NCBI RefSeq assembly: GCF_030269605.1
Contig: NZ_BSTQ01000020.1
Coordinates: forward strand, 143,350 to 207,349
Direction: 5' to 3'
DNA: 64,000 nt
DNA from: Lentzea sp. NBRC 105346
GTDB lineage: Bacteria; Actinomycetota; Actinomycetes; Mycobacteriales; Pseudonocardiaceae
Positions 17,114-27,560 of the stretch are shown piece by piece; position 1 is the stretch's first letter; every line of letters begins with the position of its first letter. The notes under the pieces were generated by a model, which was not told where the DNA came from, did not search any database, and saw nothing but the letters and a program-made list of their open reading frames with translations. The translations under genes were made by a program, and so were the position numbers.

Positions 17114-20100
17114 TTACCGGACCATGCTCCGCACCTGCCGCGCGGCGACGGACAGCGTGGCGAGATCCAGCGCGTGCACGCGGTTGATCTCCTCCAGCGC
17201 TGCCCGCGACCGGGCGAGGCGCGAGGCGTTGGCCTGCTCCCACTTCGCGATCTTCTCCTCGGCGGTGTCGCCGGGGTCGCTGTTGCGCAGCACGTCGATC
17301 GCGATCGCGCGCAACGACGAGTAGAAGTCGTCGCGCAGTGCCAGCCGGGCCAGCGCGTGCCAGCGGTTGCCGCGCTCCAGGCTCGTCACCGAGTCCAGCA
17401 TGTGGTCGATGTCGAGGTGGTCGGAGAGCGCGAAGTACAGCTCGGCGGTCTCCCGGTGCGTGCGCTCCGGGCCCATGCCCGCGCCCACGCCGACCTCGCG
17501 TTCGGCCAGTTCGGCGACCTCGACGACATCCAGGAGCCCGTACATGTACAGCAGCGCGGCGACCTCACGGGCCAGGTCCGCCGGCACACCGAATCCGATG
17601 AGCCGGTCCGCCTTACCCGCTACGACGTCCTTCTCCTTGCCCCGCAACAACTCCAGGGCGGCCGGAGACAGCTCCTCGACCACGCCGCGGAAGCGGTTGA
17701 TCGTGGAACCGACGGGCAGCGGCTGCGGCCGGTTGGACAGCAGCCAGCGCGACGCGCGGTCGAGCAGGCGCCGGGTCTCCAGCACCATCTCGTCCTGCAC
17801 ACCGGTCGGCACCACGTTGTCCAGCGCCTCGATCTCGCGCCAGATCCGCGGCAGGTCGTACACCGCGGTCACCACGGCGTACGAACGCACGGCGTCGGTG
17901 GCCGACGCGCTCATCTCCTCGGCGAGCCGGAAGGCGTAGGAGATGCCGCCGCCGTCGACGACCTCGTTCACCACGACCGTCGTGATGATCTCCTTCGCCA
18001 GCGGGTGGTTCGGGATCGCGTCGCCGAACCGTTCCCGCAGCAGGCTTGGGAAGTACGTGGGCAGCAGATTCTTGAACGTGTCGATCGTCGGCAGGTCGCT
18101 CGCGAGCACCTGCTCCTTGAGGTCGAGCTTGGTGTGCGCGAGCAGCGTCGCCAGTTCCGGCGACGTCAGTCCGTCGCCGTTCTTCTCCAGCTCCTTGAAC
18201 CCGGCGTTGCTCGGCAGCGCCTCCAGCTCGCGGTTGAGGTCGCAGCGCTCCACGAGATCCGCGACGAGCCGGGCGTGCACCGACACCATCGGCGCCGCGT
18301 GCGCCCGGCTGACGCCGAGGACGTTGTTCTGCGAGTAGTTGTCCGCGAGGACGAGCTCGCCGACCTCGTCGGTCATCTCGGCGAGGACCTCGTTGCGCTG
18401 CTGCTGGTCCAGCTTGCCCTCGCGGACCAGCTGGTCGAGCAGGATCTTGATGTTGACCTCGTGGTCGGAGCAGTCGACACCGGCCGAGTTGTCGAGCGCG
18501 TCGGTGTTGACCTTGCCGCCGGTGCGCGCGAACTCGATGCGGCCGCGCTGGGTCAGGCCCAGGTTGCCGCCCTCGCCTACGACCTTCACGCGCAGGTCGG
18601 AGCCGTTGACGCGGATCGCGTCGTTGGCCTTGTCGCCGACCTCGGCGTGCGACTCGGTCGACGCCTTGACGTACGTGCCGATGCCGCCGTTCCACAGCAG
18701 GTCGACCGGCGCGAGCAGGATCGCCTTCTTCAGCTCCGGCGGAGACAGCTTCTCGACGTTCTCGGGCAGGCCGAGGGCCTCGCGGGCCTGCGGGCTCAGC
18801 GGGATCGACTTGGCGCTGAGCGGGAAGACGCCGCCGCCCTCGCTGATGAGCTCGCGGTTGTAGTCGTCCCACGACGAGCGGCCGAGGTTGAACAGCCGGA
18901 CCCGCTCGGCGAACGACGTCGCCGCGACCGGGTTCGGGTCGATGAAGATGTGCCGGTGGTCGAACGCGGCCACGAGCCGGATGTGCTCGGACAGCATCAT
19001 GCCGTTGCCGAACACGTCACCGGACATGTCGCCGATGCCGACGACCGTGAACTCTTCGGACTGGGTGTCGGTGCCGAGCTCGCGGAAGGCGCGCTTCACG
19101 CTCTCCCACGCGCCCTTGGCGGTGATGCCCATGCCCTTGTGGTCGTAGCCGACCGAGCCACCGGAAGCGAACGCGTCGCCCAGCCAGAAGCCGTAGCTCT
19201 GCGACACGCCGTTCGCGATGTCGGAGAACGTCGCGGTGCCCTTGTCCGCCGCGACGACGAGGTAGGTGTCGTCGCCGTCGTACCGCACGACCTGCGGCGC
19301 CGGGATGACCTCGCCCTGGATCAGGTTGTCGGTCAGGTCCAGCAGGCCGGAGATGAACATCTTGTAGCAGGCGATGCCCTCCGACATGAAGTTCTCGCGG
19401 TCGATGCCGGGGTCGCCCGTCGCCGGGATCGGGCGCTTCACGACGAAGCCGCCCTTCGCGCCGACCGGCACGATCACGGCGTTCTTCACCGCCTGCGCCT
19501 TGACCAGGCCGAGCACCTCGGTGCGGAAGTCCTCGCGCCGGTCCGACCAGCGCAGGCCACCGCGCGCGACGGAGCCGAAGCGCAGGTGCACGCCCTCGAC
19601 CCGCGGCGAGTACACGAAGATCTCGAACCGCGGCCGCGGCTGCGGCAGGTCCGGGATCGCCTGCGGGTTGAGCTTCACGGCCAGGTACGGCCGCGCGTTG
19701 CCCGCCGCGTCGCGGTAGAAGTAGTTCGTCCGCAGCGTGGCGTTGATCAGCGTCAGCAGGCTGCGCAGGATGCGGTCCGCGTCGAGGCTCGTGACGTCGT
19801 CGATCAGCTTGCCGATGTCACTGTTGAGGTGGTCCGTGCGACTCGCGCGGGTACCGGCGTCGAGTGCCGGGTCGAACCGCGCCTCGAACAGGTCGACCAG
19901 CGCGTTCGCCACCTGCGTGTGCCCGAGGACGGCGTCCTCGATGTAGTCCTGGCTGTAGGGCGTGCCCGCCTGCCGCAGGTACTTGGCGTACGCGCGCAGC
20001 ATCGCGGCCTGCTGCCAGGTGAGTCCGGCCTGCAGCACGAGCGAGTTGAACCGGTCGACCTCGGCCTCGCCGCGCCACACGGCGGCGAACGCGTTCTGGA

Positions 20101-22039
20101 ACCGCTCGCGGACGCTCTCCAGGTCCGTCGTGCTGATCTGGTCGAGCGTCGCCTGGTCGATGCGCAGGCCGAAGTCGTAGATCCAGCACTGCACGCCGTC
20201 TTCGCGGGTGACCTCGTACGGCCGTTCGTCGACGACGATCACGCCCATGCGCTGCAGCATCGGCAGCACGTCCGACAGCGTGATGCCGGAGCCGGCGAGG
20301 AAGAGCTTGAACCGCCGCTCCCCCGGCTCGGCCTCGTCCGGCACGTAGAAGACCATGTCGAGGTCGCCCTCGGCGAGCGCCTCGATCCGCTTGAAGTCGC
20401 CGAGCCCGGTGGCCGCGGAGAAGTCCTCCTTGTAGGCCTCGGGGAAGATCGCGGCGAACCGCTGGCCCTGCTCGTTGGCGGACTCGGCGCCCAGCGCACC
20501 GGTGTCGGCGAGCACTTCCTCGACCATGCGGTCGTCCCAGCTGCGCACCGCCTCCGCGAGCTTGTTCTGGATCGCCGCGGTGTCCGGCTCGATCGTGCGC
20601 GCCGGGTCCGTGTGCACCATGAAGTGCACGCGGGCCAGCGCGGACTCGCCGATGCGCGCGGAGTACTCGAGGTTGATGCCGCCGAGCTCGGCGAGCAGCA
20701 CCTCCTGCATCGCGAGGCGACTGGTCGTCGTGTACCGGTCGCGCGGCAGGTAGACCAGGCACGAGAAGAAGCGGCCGTACGGGTCGCGGCGCAGGAACAG
20801 CCGCAGGCGGCGACGTTCGGCGAGCGCGATGACGCCCGTCGTCGTCTGGTACAGCGTCTCCGCGTTGACCGAGAACAGCTCGGTGCGCGGGTAGTTCTGG
20901 ATCACCTCGAGCATCCGCTGGCCCGAGTACGACTGCATCGGGAAGCCGGCCCGGTGGATCACGTCGCGCACCCGGCGCTCGATCACCGGGATGTCCAGCA
21001 CGTCCTCGTGCAGCGCGCTCGTGCTGAACACGCCGAGGAACCGGTGCTCACCGCTGACGTTGCCCTCGTCGTCGAACGTCTTCACGCCCACGTAGTACGG
21101 GTAGACGCTGCGGTGCACGCTGCTCTGCGCGCTCGCCTGCGTGAGCACGAGCAGCTCGGGGCTGAGCGCCTGCGCGCCCGCGTCGGGCCCGGCGGTGAGG
21201 CTGCGCGCCGCGAGGCTGTCCTGCCGCAACACGCCCAGACCGCTCGCGAGCACCGCGCGCAGCGCGTGGTCGCCGTCCTCGCGCACCAGCTCGTACTGCC
21301 GGTATCCGAGGAACGTGAAGTGCCCGCGCGCGAGCCAGCGCAGCAGGTTCGCGCCGTCGACCGTCTCCTCGGTGCCCTTCTTCTCGAGCTCGTCGGCGAG
21401 CTGGAGCGCCGTGCTCGCCATCTTCTCGGTGTCCTCGACGACCTCGCGCACGTCGGTGAGCACCGCGTGCAGCTTCGTCTCGAGCTCGCGCGCCCGGTCC
21501 GGGTCCGTGATGAGGTCGACCTCGACGTACATCCACGACTCGGCGAGCGTGTCCGCCGGCGGCTCGGCGGGGTCGGCGTGCGGCAGGACCTCCTGCAGCT
21601 GCCCGGTCACCGGGTCGCGCCGCACCACGACGATCGGGTGCACGACGCGCTGCACCTGCACCCCGCCGCGAGTCAGCTCGCTGGCGACGCTGTCCACCAG
21701 GTACGGCATGTCGTCCGTGACGACCTGGACGACCGTGACGGGACACTGCCAGCCGTCGTGCGCCCTGGTCGGGTTCAGAATGCGCACGTTGGCCCGGCCG
21801 GGAACCCTGGTCTCGGCAAGCTGGTAGTTCGACCGCACCGCACCGACCAGGTCGACCGGGTCGTCGTCGTTGACTTCCTCGGCGGGGACGTGGCGGTAGA
21901 AAAGGCGGATGAGGTCGGCGAGCTCGGGGGCATTGGCGGCGGCCCGTTCGATCAACTCGTCACGGACCTGCTCGGGACTGGCCGTTGGACTCCCCTCAGC
22001 GGGGGCGTCGGTTCGGATCGGGGCTCCAGTCGAGGTCAT
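17114..22039 (-). CDS. gdh: Large (L_180) NAD-dependent glutamate dehydrogenase
   Basis: 1641 residues, the size of the 180-kDa NAD-GDH class that deaminates glutamate to 2-oxoglutarate and ammonia. N-terminal ACT-like regulatory regions (QVVTDDMPYLVDSVASEL) precede the catalytic core with GLRWSDRREDFRTEVLGLVKAQAVKNAVIVPVGAKGGF, which holds the substrate-binding lysines, followed by the NAD domain (GIGDMSGDVFGNGM, VVGEGGNLGLTQRGR). ATG at 22039. It is preceded by a 139-base gap and followed with no gap by the AlkZ-like gene. In mycobacteria the homologue is controlled by GarA forkhead protein. Six-frame reading also gives a long opposite-strand frame across it, which is a codon-bias shadow. 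Confidence 0.97.
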   Translation of the reverse strand: MTSTGAPIRTDAPAEGSPTASPEQVRDELIERAAANAPELADLIRLFYRHVPAEEVNDDDPVDLVGAVRSNYQLAETRVPGRANVRILNPTRAHDGWQCPVTVVQVVTDDMPYLVDSVASELTRGGVQVQRVVHPIVVVRRDPVTGQLQEVLPHADPAEPPADTLAESWMYVEVDLITDPDRARELETKLHAVLTDVREVVEDTEKMASTALQLADELEKKGTEETVDGANLLRWLARGHFTFLGYRQYELVREDGDHALRAVLASGLGVLRQDSLAARSLTAGPDAGAQALSPELLVLTQASAQSSVHRSVYPYYVGVKTFDDEGNVSGEHRFLGVFSTSALHEDVLDIPVIERRVRDVIHRAGFPMQSYSGQRMLEVIQNYPRTELFSVNAETLYQTTTGVIALAERRRLRLFLRRDPYGRFFSCLVYLPRDRYTTTSRLAMQEVLLAELGGINLEYSARIGESALARVHFMVHTDPARTIEPDTAAIQNKLAEAVRSWDDRMVEEVLADTGALGAESANEQGQRFAAIFPEAYKEDFSAATGLGDFKRIEALAEGDLDMVFYVPDEAEPGERRFKLFLAGSGITLSDVLPMLQRMGVIVVDERPYEVTREDGVQCWIYDFGLRIDQATLDQISTTDLESVRERFQNAFAAVWRGEAEVDRFNSLVLQAGLTWQQAAMLRAYAKYLRQAGTPYSQDYIEDAVLGHTQVANALVDLFEARFDPALDAGTRASRTDHLNSDIGKLIDDVTSLDADRILRSLLTLINATLRTNYFYRDAAGNARPYLAVKLNPQAIPDLPQPRPRFEIFVYSPRVEGVHLRFGSVARGGLRWSDRREDFRTEVLGLVKAQAVKNAVIVPVGAKGGFVVKRPIPATGDPGIDRENFMSEGIACYKMFISGLLDLTDNLIQGEVIPAPQVVRYDGDDTYLVVAADKGTATFSDIANGVSQSYGFWLGDAFASGGSVGYDHKGMGITAKGAWESVKRAFRELGTDTQSEEFTVVGIGDMSGDVFGNGMMLSEHIRLVAAFDHRHIFIDPNPVAATSFAERVRLFNLGRSSWDDYNRELISEGGGVFPLSAKSIPLSPQAREALGLPENVEKLSPPELKKAILLAPVDLLWNGGIGTYVKASTESHAEVGDKANDAIRVNGSDLRVKVVGEGGNLGLTQRGRIEFARTGGKVNTDALDNSAGVDCSDHEVNIKILLDQLVREGKLDQQQRNEVLAEMTDEVGELVLADNYSQNNVLGVSRAHAAPMVSVHARLVADLVERCDLNRELEALPSNAGFKELEKNGDGLTSPELATLLAHTKLDLKEQVLASDLPTIDTFKNLLPTYFPSLLRERFGDAIPNHPLAKEIITTVVVNEVVDGGGISYAFRLAEEMSASATDAVRSYAVVTAVYDLPRIWREIEALDNVVPTGVQDEMVLETRRLLDRASRWLLSNRPQPLPVGSTINRFRGVVEELSPAALELLRGKEKDVVAGKADRLIGFGVPADLAREVAALLYMYGLLDVVEVAELAEREVGVGAGMGPERTHRETAELYFALSDHLDIDHMLDSVTSLERGNRWHALARLALRDDFYSSLRAIAIDVLRNSDPGDTAEEKIAKWEQANASRLARSRAALEEINRVHALDLATLSVAARQVRSMVR

Positions 22040-22178
22040 CTTCAGGCGACTCCACGCTATCCGGCACCTCTGTGTGCCGGGTCCGGCTCCACCCTAGAGG
22101 GGTTCATGCCGTTCACCGGTAAGGGGTTGAGCAGTTCTTAACCTCTGAATCGTGGGCTGAATCGAGTCAACGGCTCGA

Positions 22179-25100
22179 TCATGAGCTGGGCAGCGTCCAT
22201 CCGCCATACGACTCGCCGACGGGCCGGATCGGACCCGTGGTTTCGGGGTCCGGCGTCTCAACAGGCCGGATCGGCCCGGTCTTCTCCGGGTCGGTTTGCT
22301 GCTCTTCCTGGCGGCCCGTTTCGTACGCGACGAGGGCCTCGGCCAGGAGCTCGGCGAGGCTCATCTCGCTGTCCTTGCGCTTCGGCTTCGCCGGTTCTTC
22401 CGGTTCGTCCTCGATGTCCGCCGGGCTCAGGAACTGGTTCGACACCAGGTCCGGTTGGGGCGGGACCTCGTCCGGGATGGGTACGTCCGGGACCTCGTCC
22501 GGGACTGGCTGGTCCGGGACCGGTTCCGGGACCGGCTGGGGCTGCGGTTGCTTCGGGCGTGGTGGCTCCGGGTCCGGTTCCGGTTCGCGTTCCGGTGGGG
22601 CTGGGATTCTGAGGTCTGGGGTCGCGTACGGCGCGTGGACGTAGGCGAGGTCTCCGGGGTCTGATTGCGGTTCCGGGGTGGGGACCTGGGGCTCGGTCTC
22701 GCTCGGTGACGGCTGCACCACGGGGGTGTCGAAGGTGAACGGCGATGGCTCGGCGGCGGGTTCGGCCGGGACGCCAAAGCTGAACGGCGCCGCTTCGGGC
22801 GTCGACTCCGCCGGGATGCCAAAGCTGAACGGCGCCGGTTTGCTCGTCGGCTCGGCACCGGTGTCGAAGCCAGACGGCGCCGGCTTCGGGGCGTCGAGAC
22901 CCCACGACGACTGCGGGGCCGCAGGGGTATCAAAACTGAAGGGCTGCGGCGAGTCCGCCGGCTTGTCCGCGGACTCAGCCGCGGACTCGAAACCGAACGG
23001 CGATTCCGAGGCAGCGGGTTCCGCACGGGAATCGAAGCTGAACGGCTGCGGCGGGTCCGCAGGGCTGTCGAAGCCGAACGGCGACGGCACCTCAAAGCCG
23101 AAGGGCTCCGGCTTGTCCGCGGGCTCAGCCGGGGCGTCGAAGCTGAAGGGAGCGGGCACTTCCACCGGCGGCGCGAAGTCCGGCGGGGGGTCGAAGCTGA
23201 ACGGCGGGGTGGCGGGCTCTTCTGCCGGCGGCGCGGGTTCCGGGGTGTCGCGCCCGAACGCCGCGGCCAGACCGGGCGAGTACGAAGCCGGCTCGTCGGC
23301 CCAGTCGCGGGAAAACGCAGCGGCCAGCCCCGAGGACTCGGCGTCGGCGGGCGGGCCGTAGTCCGGAGCGGCTCCCCGGCCGAACGCGGCCGCCAAGCCG
23401 CTCCCGGCACCGAAGCTCGGCTCGGTGGAAGCATCCGGGGTCGATTCCGCGAACGTCTCGCGGCCGAAAGCGGCCGCCAGCCCCGGCGACCGAGGCGGCA
23501 GGTCGGACTCGGCCGGCTCCTGACCGAACGCCGCTCCCAGCCCAGGCGACCGAGGCGGCACGTCACCATGCGGCTCAGCCGGCTCCTGACCGAGCGCCGA
23601 CTCCCGACCGAACGCCGCACCCAGCCCCGACGACCGAGGCGACAGGTCACCATGCGGCTCAGCCGGCTCCTGACCGAGCGCCAGCTCCCGGCCGAAGGTC
23701 GCACCCAGCCCCGGAGACCTGGTCGGCAGATCGACGTGCGGCTCGGCCGGTTCCTGGCCGAACGCCGTCGGGTACGCCGAGCGCGGCGGGCGGGGCGGTA
23801 GGTCGTCAGGCGTCGCCGTCGTCGGTTCGAAGAAGTTCTGCCCCAGTGGTTCTCGGGCGGGTGGTTGCTCCTCGGGCTCGGCGTGCGAGCCGTGGTGCGT
23901 TGAGGCGTCGACCCGCCACTGCTGCGGGTTCGCGTCTTCGTCGGGTTCCGGCGCCCGGCGTCTGCCGCCCTCGCGCAGACCCGCCGCCTTGAGCATGTCC
24001 AGCACGCTCTCCGGCTGCTTCGGCGCTTCGGGGGCGGGCTCGGCGGCTGGAGGTTCGGGCTGCGGAGTCTCGTCCTCGATGTCACCCGCGGCCACTCGGG
24101 CCGCGCGGCGGCGGCCGCTGATCATCGCGCCCGCGGACGCGATGAGGCCTGCGGCGGGGACTGTGCGGTCGGACGGTTGCTGATCCACCGGATCGGATGC
24201 CTTGTCCTCGGGGTCGCCGAACGGCTGGACCATGCGCCAGCGGTCTGCCGCGTGCGCACGTGCCGCCGACAATCCTTCCACGGTCATGTCTTCGGCAGCA
24301 CGGCGGACTCGCTTGACCTTCAGGCCGTCACCTTTGCGCACCTGCACCGGACGCCACTGGCGCAGCTGCTGCTTGAGCTCCGCCGGCAACGTCGGGTCGA
24401 GGCGCGGCGGGCCGCCGTCGGCGCGCAGCAGGTCCGCCAGCTGCTGGTGCAGGCTCGCCGGCTCGCGGTGCACGCCGGAGAACTCCGCGGCGAGCCGGGC
24501 CCGCACCGTGTAGACGGCGCGCGCCCTGCGGCGTTCCGCGGCGTGCGCGGCCCGCAGGTTCGTCAACGCCTCCGCGAGTTCGCCGGACACCTCATGCACG
24601 TGCGCGAGGGCCAGCAGGCTTTCCGCCAGCAACGTGTCCAGCTGGTGTCGTTCGGCGCTGGCGGCGGCTTCCCGCAGCATCTCGCGCGCCATCACGACCC
24701 GGCCCGCGGGCAGGTGCACACGGGTCGCCAGCGCCAGGCGTAGCCAGCCCGACGTGGACGCCGACGGCGCGCGCACAGGTCGTTCGAGCAGAGGCGTGCC
24801 CGTCGCGCTCGCCTCAGCAAGTTGCTGAGCGTCCATCAACGCGCAGACCAGCTCGAGGGTGAGCCGGCCGCGCGCCTGTCCGCTGTCCGCGCCCGCGGTG
24901 GCCTGGTCGAGCAGCTCCAGACCTTCGCGCGCGGCCTCGATCGCGGCGGGCAGGTCACCCCACCGCCGCAGCTGGGCTGCCGACACCGCGCGGAGCAGTG
25001 CCCGTAGCAACAACGCCGTGTCCGGGTCGAGGACGGTGTCGGCCGCGTACAGCCGATCCGCCTCCTTGAGCGCGTGCGCCGGCTCGTCACCGCGCCCGAC

Positions 25101-25526
25101 GGTGACTATGCACTCGCTCGCCTCGACCAGCGCCGCGGCCCGCAGGCCGTACGGCACGCCCTCGGCCTCCAGCACCGGCCGCACCGCGGCGAACCCGGTC
25201 AGCGGCGCGCCGACCGACCGGGCACACCCGGCGAGCTCGATGCGGAGCAACCACGCGGTCTGCTGCTCGCCCGCGGCCTCGGCGGCCTTGAGCGCGTCCA
25301 GTGCGCGGTCGGCGATCCGGACCCCGCGGCCGATCCGGTTGCTGGCGAACACCACCAGCGCCTCGGCCTTGAGCCGGTCGCTCTCGTCGAGGCCGGCGGG
25401 AGCGAGCGCGAGTACGCGCTCGCCGAGCACCAGAGCCAACTCCGGTGCCCGCCAACGCAGCCGCCAGGCGGGCACGATCAACGTGCTCACCTCGACGTCC
25501 ACCTGCGTGTCGCCCCGCGCCGCCAC
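22179..25526 (-). CDS. TPR-like protein with long Pro/Phe-Gly low-complexity C-terminus
   Basis: 1115 residues. Residues ~1-370 are helical with degenerate tetratricopeptide repeats (ALAPAGLDESDRLKAEALVVFASN, ESLLALAHVHEVSGELAEALTNLRAAHAAE). After a basic linker comes a very long disordered region: seven copies of a GLAAAFGRE-type motif (residues ~600-757) and about ten copies of PFSFD/PFGFE-type motifs (~773-935), then Pro/Glu-rich runs and a short helical end (MSLAELLAEALVAYETGRQEEQQ). The second repeat class looks like nucleoporin FG repeats. No signal or membrane segment. GTG at 25526 lies 13 bases after ettA, so it belongs to the ettA operon and may be a translation- or metabolism-linked scaffold. 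The N-terminal part appears conserved in actinomycetes; the tail function is unknown. Confidence 0.88.
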   Translation of the reverse strand: MAARGDTQVDVEVSTLIVPAWRLRWRAPELALVLGERVLALAPAGLDESDRLKAEALVVFASNRIGRGVRIADRALDALKAAEAAGEQQTAWLLRIELAGCARSVGAPLTGFAAVRPVLEAEGVPYGLRAAALVEASECIVTVGRGDEPAHALKEADRLYAADTVLDPDTALLLRALLRAVSAAQLRRWGDLPAAIEAAREGLELLDQATAGADSGQARGRLTLELVCALMDAQQLAEASATGTPLLERPVRAPSASTSGWLRLALATRVHLPAGRVVMAREMLREAAASAERHQLDTLLAESLLALAHVHEVSGELAEALTNLRAAHAAERRRARAVYTVRARLAAEFSGVHREPASLHQQLADLLRADGGPPRLDPTLPAELKQQLRQWRPVQVRKGDGLKVKRVRRAAEDMTVEGLSAARAHAADRWRMVQPFGDPEDKASDPVDQQPSDRTVPAAGLIASAGAMISGRRRAARVAAGDIEDETPQPEPPAAEPAPEAPKQPESVLDMLKAAGLREGGRRRAPEPDEDANPQQWRVDASTHHGSHAEPEEQPPAREPLGQNFFEPTTATPDDLPPRPPRSAYPTAFGQEPAEPHVDLPTRSPGLGATFGRELALGQEPAEPHGDLSPRSSGLGAAFGRESALGQEPAEPHGDVPPRSPGLGAAFGQEPAESDLPPRSPGLAAAFGRETFAESTPDASTEPSFGAGSGLAAAFGRGAAPDYGPPADAESSGLAAAFSRDWADEPASYSPGLAAAFGRDTPEPAPPAEEPATPPFSFDPPPDFAPPVEVPAPFSFDAPAEPADKPEPFGFEVPSPFGFDSPADPPQPFSFDSRAEPAASESPFGFESAAESADKPADSPQPFSFDTPAAPQSSWGLDAPKPAPSGFDTGAEPTSKPAPFSFGIPAESTPEAAPFSFGVPAEPAAEPSPFTFDTPVVQPSPSETEPQVPTPEPQSDPGDLAYVHAPYATPDLRIPAPPEREPEPDPEPPRPKQPQPQPVPEPVPDQPVPDEVPDVPIPDEVPPQPDLVSNQFLSPADIEDEPEEPAKPKRKDSEMSLAELLAEALVAYETGRQEEQQTDPEKTGPIRPVETPDPETTGPIRPVGESYGGWTLPSS

Positions 25527-25539
25527 GAGTTGACGCGCC

Positions 25540-27216
25540 TCAGTCGCGTGTCAGCTTGCGATACGTGACCCGATGCGGCCTCGCGGCCTCGGCTCCCAAT
25601 CGTTCGATCTTGTTCTTCTCGTAGCCCTCGAAGTTGCCCTCGAACCAGTACCACTGGGACGGGTTCTCGTCGGTGCCCTCCCACGCGAGGATGTGGGTGG
25701 CCACCCGGTCGAGGAACCAGCGGTCGTGGGAGATGACCACGGCGCAGCCAGGGAACTGCTCGAGCGCGTTCTCCATCGAGCTGAGGGTCTCGACGTCGAG
25801 GTCGTTGGTCGGCTCGTCGAGCAGGATCAGGTTGCCGCCCTGCTTGAGCGTCATCGCCAGGTTCAGCCGGTTGCGCTCACCACCGGAGAGCACGCCCGCC
25901 GGCTTCTGCTGGTCCGGCCCCTTGAAGCCGAACGCGCTGACATACGCGCGCGACGGCATCTCGACGTTGCCGACGTGGATGTAGTCGAGCCCACCGGACA
26001 CGACCTCCCACACGTTCTTCTTGGGGTCGATACCCGCGCGGTTCTGGTCGACATAGGACAGTTTGACCGTCTCGCCGATCTTCACCGTGCCGTCGTCCGG
26101 CTGCTCGAGGCCGACGATGGTCTTGAACAGGGTCGTCTTTCCGACACCGTTCGGACCGATGACGCCCACGATGCCGTTGCGCGGCAACGTGAACGAAAGG
26201 CCGTCGATGAGCACCCGGTCGCCGAAGCCCTTCTTCAGCTTGTCGACCTCGACCACGACGTTGCCCAGACGCGGGCCCGGCGGGATCTGGATCTCCTCGA
26301 AGTCGAGCTTGCGGGTCTTCTCCGCCTCAGCCGCCATCTCCTCGTAGCGTCCGAGACGAGCCTTGGACTTGGCCTGACGCGCCTTGGCGCCGGACCGCAC
26401 CCACTCCAGCTCGTCCTTCAGCCGCTTCTGCAGCTTCTGGTCCTTCTTGCCCTGGACCGCGAGGCGCTCGGCCTTCTTCTCCAGGTAGGTGGAGTAGTTG
26501 CCCTCGTACGGGTGGGCCTGGCCGCGGTCGAGCTCCAGAATCCACTCGGCGAGGTTGTCCAGGAAGTACCGGTCGTGGGTGACGGCGAGGACGGCACCCG
26601 AGTAGTTCGCGAGGTGCTGCTCCAGCCACAGGACGCTTTCCGCGTCCAGGTGGTTGGTGGGCTCGTCCAGCAGCAGCAGGTCGGGCTTGCTGAGCAGCAG
26701 CTTGCACAGCGCGACCCGGCGTCGCTCACCACCGGAGAGAACCTTGACGTCCGCGTCCGGCGGCGGGCACCGCAGGGCGTCCATCGCCTGCTCGAGCTGC
26801 GAGTCGAGGTCCCACGCGTCCGCGTGGTCGAGCTCCTCCTGGAGCTTGCCCATCTCCTCCATCAGCTCGTCGGAGTAGTCGGTCGCCATCAGCTCGGCGA
26901 TCTCGTTGAAACGGTCGAGCTTGACCTTGATCTCGCCAAGGCCCTCCTCGACGTTGCCCAGGACGGTCTTGTCCTCGTTGAGCGGCGGTTCCTGCTGCAG
27001 GATGCCCACGGTGTAGCCCGGAGACAGGTAGGCCTCGCCGTTGCCCGGCGTGTCCAGCCCCGCCATGATCTTGAGCACGCTCGACTTGCCGGCGCCGTTG
27101 GGACCGACGACACCGATCTTCGCGCCGGGGTAGAACATGATCGTGACGTCATCGAGGATGACCTTGTCCCCGTGCGCCTTGCGCACCTTTTTCATGGTGT
27201 AGATGAACTCGGCCAT
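25540..27216 (-). CDS. ettA: ABC-F protein EttA, energy-dependent translational throttle
   Basis: 558 residues, close to E. coli EttA (555). Two ABC domains are complete: Walker A GPNGAGKS and GPNGVGKT, signature LSGGERRR and LSGGERNR, Walker B LLLLDEPTNHLD and LILLDEPTNDLD, with the inter-domain linker rich in Lys/Arg (KKDQKLQKRLKDELEWVRSGAKARQAKSKARL) that reaches the ribosomal P-site tRNA. EttA gates entry of the 70S ribosome into elongation according to ATP/ADP. I use the ATG at 27216 (MAEFIYTMKKVRKAH); the frame extends further upstream to 27660 but that part has no coding character. Confidence 0.96.
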   Translation of the reverse strand: MAEFIYTMKKVRKAHGDKVILDDVTIMFYPGAKIGVVGPNGAGKSSVLKIMAGLDTPGNGEAYLSPGYTVGILQQEPPLNEDKTVLGNVEEGLGEIKVKLDRFNEIAELMATDYSDELMEEMGKLQEELDHADAWDLDSQLEQAMDALRCPPPDADVKVLSGGERRRVALCKLLLSKPDLLLLDEPTNHLDAESVLWLEQHLANYSGAVLAVTHDRYFLDNLAEWILELDRGQAHPYEGNYSTYLEKKAERLAVQGKKDQKLQKRLKDELEWVRSGAKARQAKSKARLGRYEEMAAEAEKTRKLDFEEIQIPPGPRLGNVVVEVDKLKKGFGDRVLIDGLSFTLPRNGIVGVIGPNGVGKTTLFKTIVGLEQPDDGTVKIGETVKLSYVDQNRAGIDPKKNVWEVVSGGLDYIHVGNVEMPSRAYVSAFGFKGPDQQKPAGVLSGGERNRLNLAMTLKQGGNLILLDEPTNDLDVETLSSMENALEQFPGCAVVISHDRWFLDRVATHILAWEGTDENPSQWYWFEGNFEGYEKNKIERLGAEAARPHRVTYRKLTRD

Positions 27217-27560
27217 GGCCGCGATCGTAGAGCGGTGCCTTCGGGCTCCTGACCTCGGTCGGCTGTGCACCCCCGGATCGAGCGTCACGTCGTTGCGTGA
27301 CCAGCCCGTTTCCGTTCGAAGATGAACGAACCTCGCCGACCGGCCCTCACCGGCGCCGATCTTCGACCTTCCCTCCTTCGCGATTCGCTGTGCGTGCACA
27401 TCATGTCCGGACGCCCCGCCGGATCGGGTGCGTTCCGCCGGACCGGCCCGCGGATTTTCGTTCGGCCGGCCCGGCGGCGCGCCGCGCCTTCTGACGTCGG
27501 CCGCGCCCGTCCCGTTCCACCTGCCGGCCCAGGCGAAACCAGGAGGTGCGTGGGATCCGA
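27217..27560. other. Intergenic gap between ssb and ettA
   Basis: Around 344 GC-rich bases hold no gene I can support. A small inverted repeat (GTTCG...CGAAC near 27313-27333) is present. The ettA promoter should lie here. Confidence 0.4.

Noticed and set aside
15899..22141. A 2080-codon open frame on the plus strand
   Set aside because: It is antisense to gdh and neighbours; its Arg/Val/Gln/His-rich composition is that of a codon-bias shadow and it shows no domain.
22427..24085. A 552-codon minus-strand frame rich in Arg/Ser/Pro
   Set aside because: Out-of-frame reading of the low-complexity tail of the TPR protein.
25573..27252. A 559-codon plus-strand frame
   Set aside because: Antisense to the clear ABC-F gene ettA.
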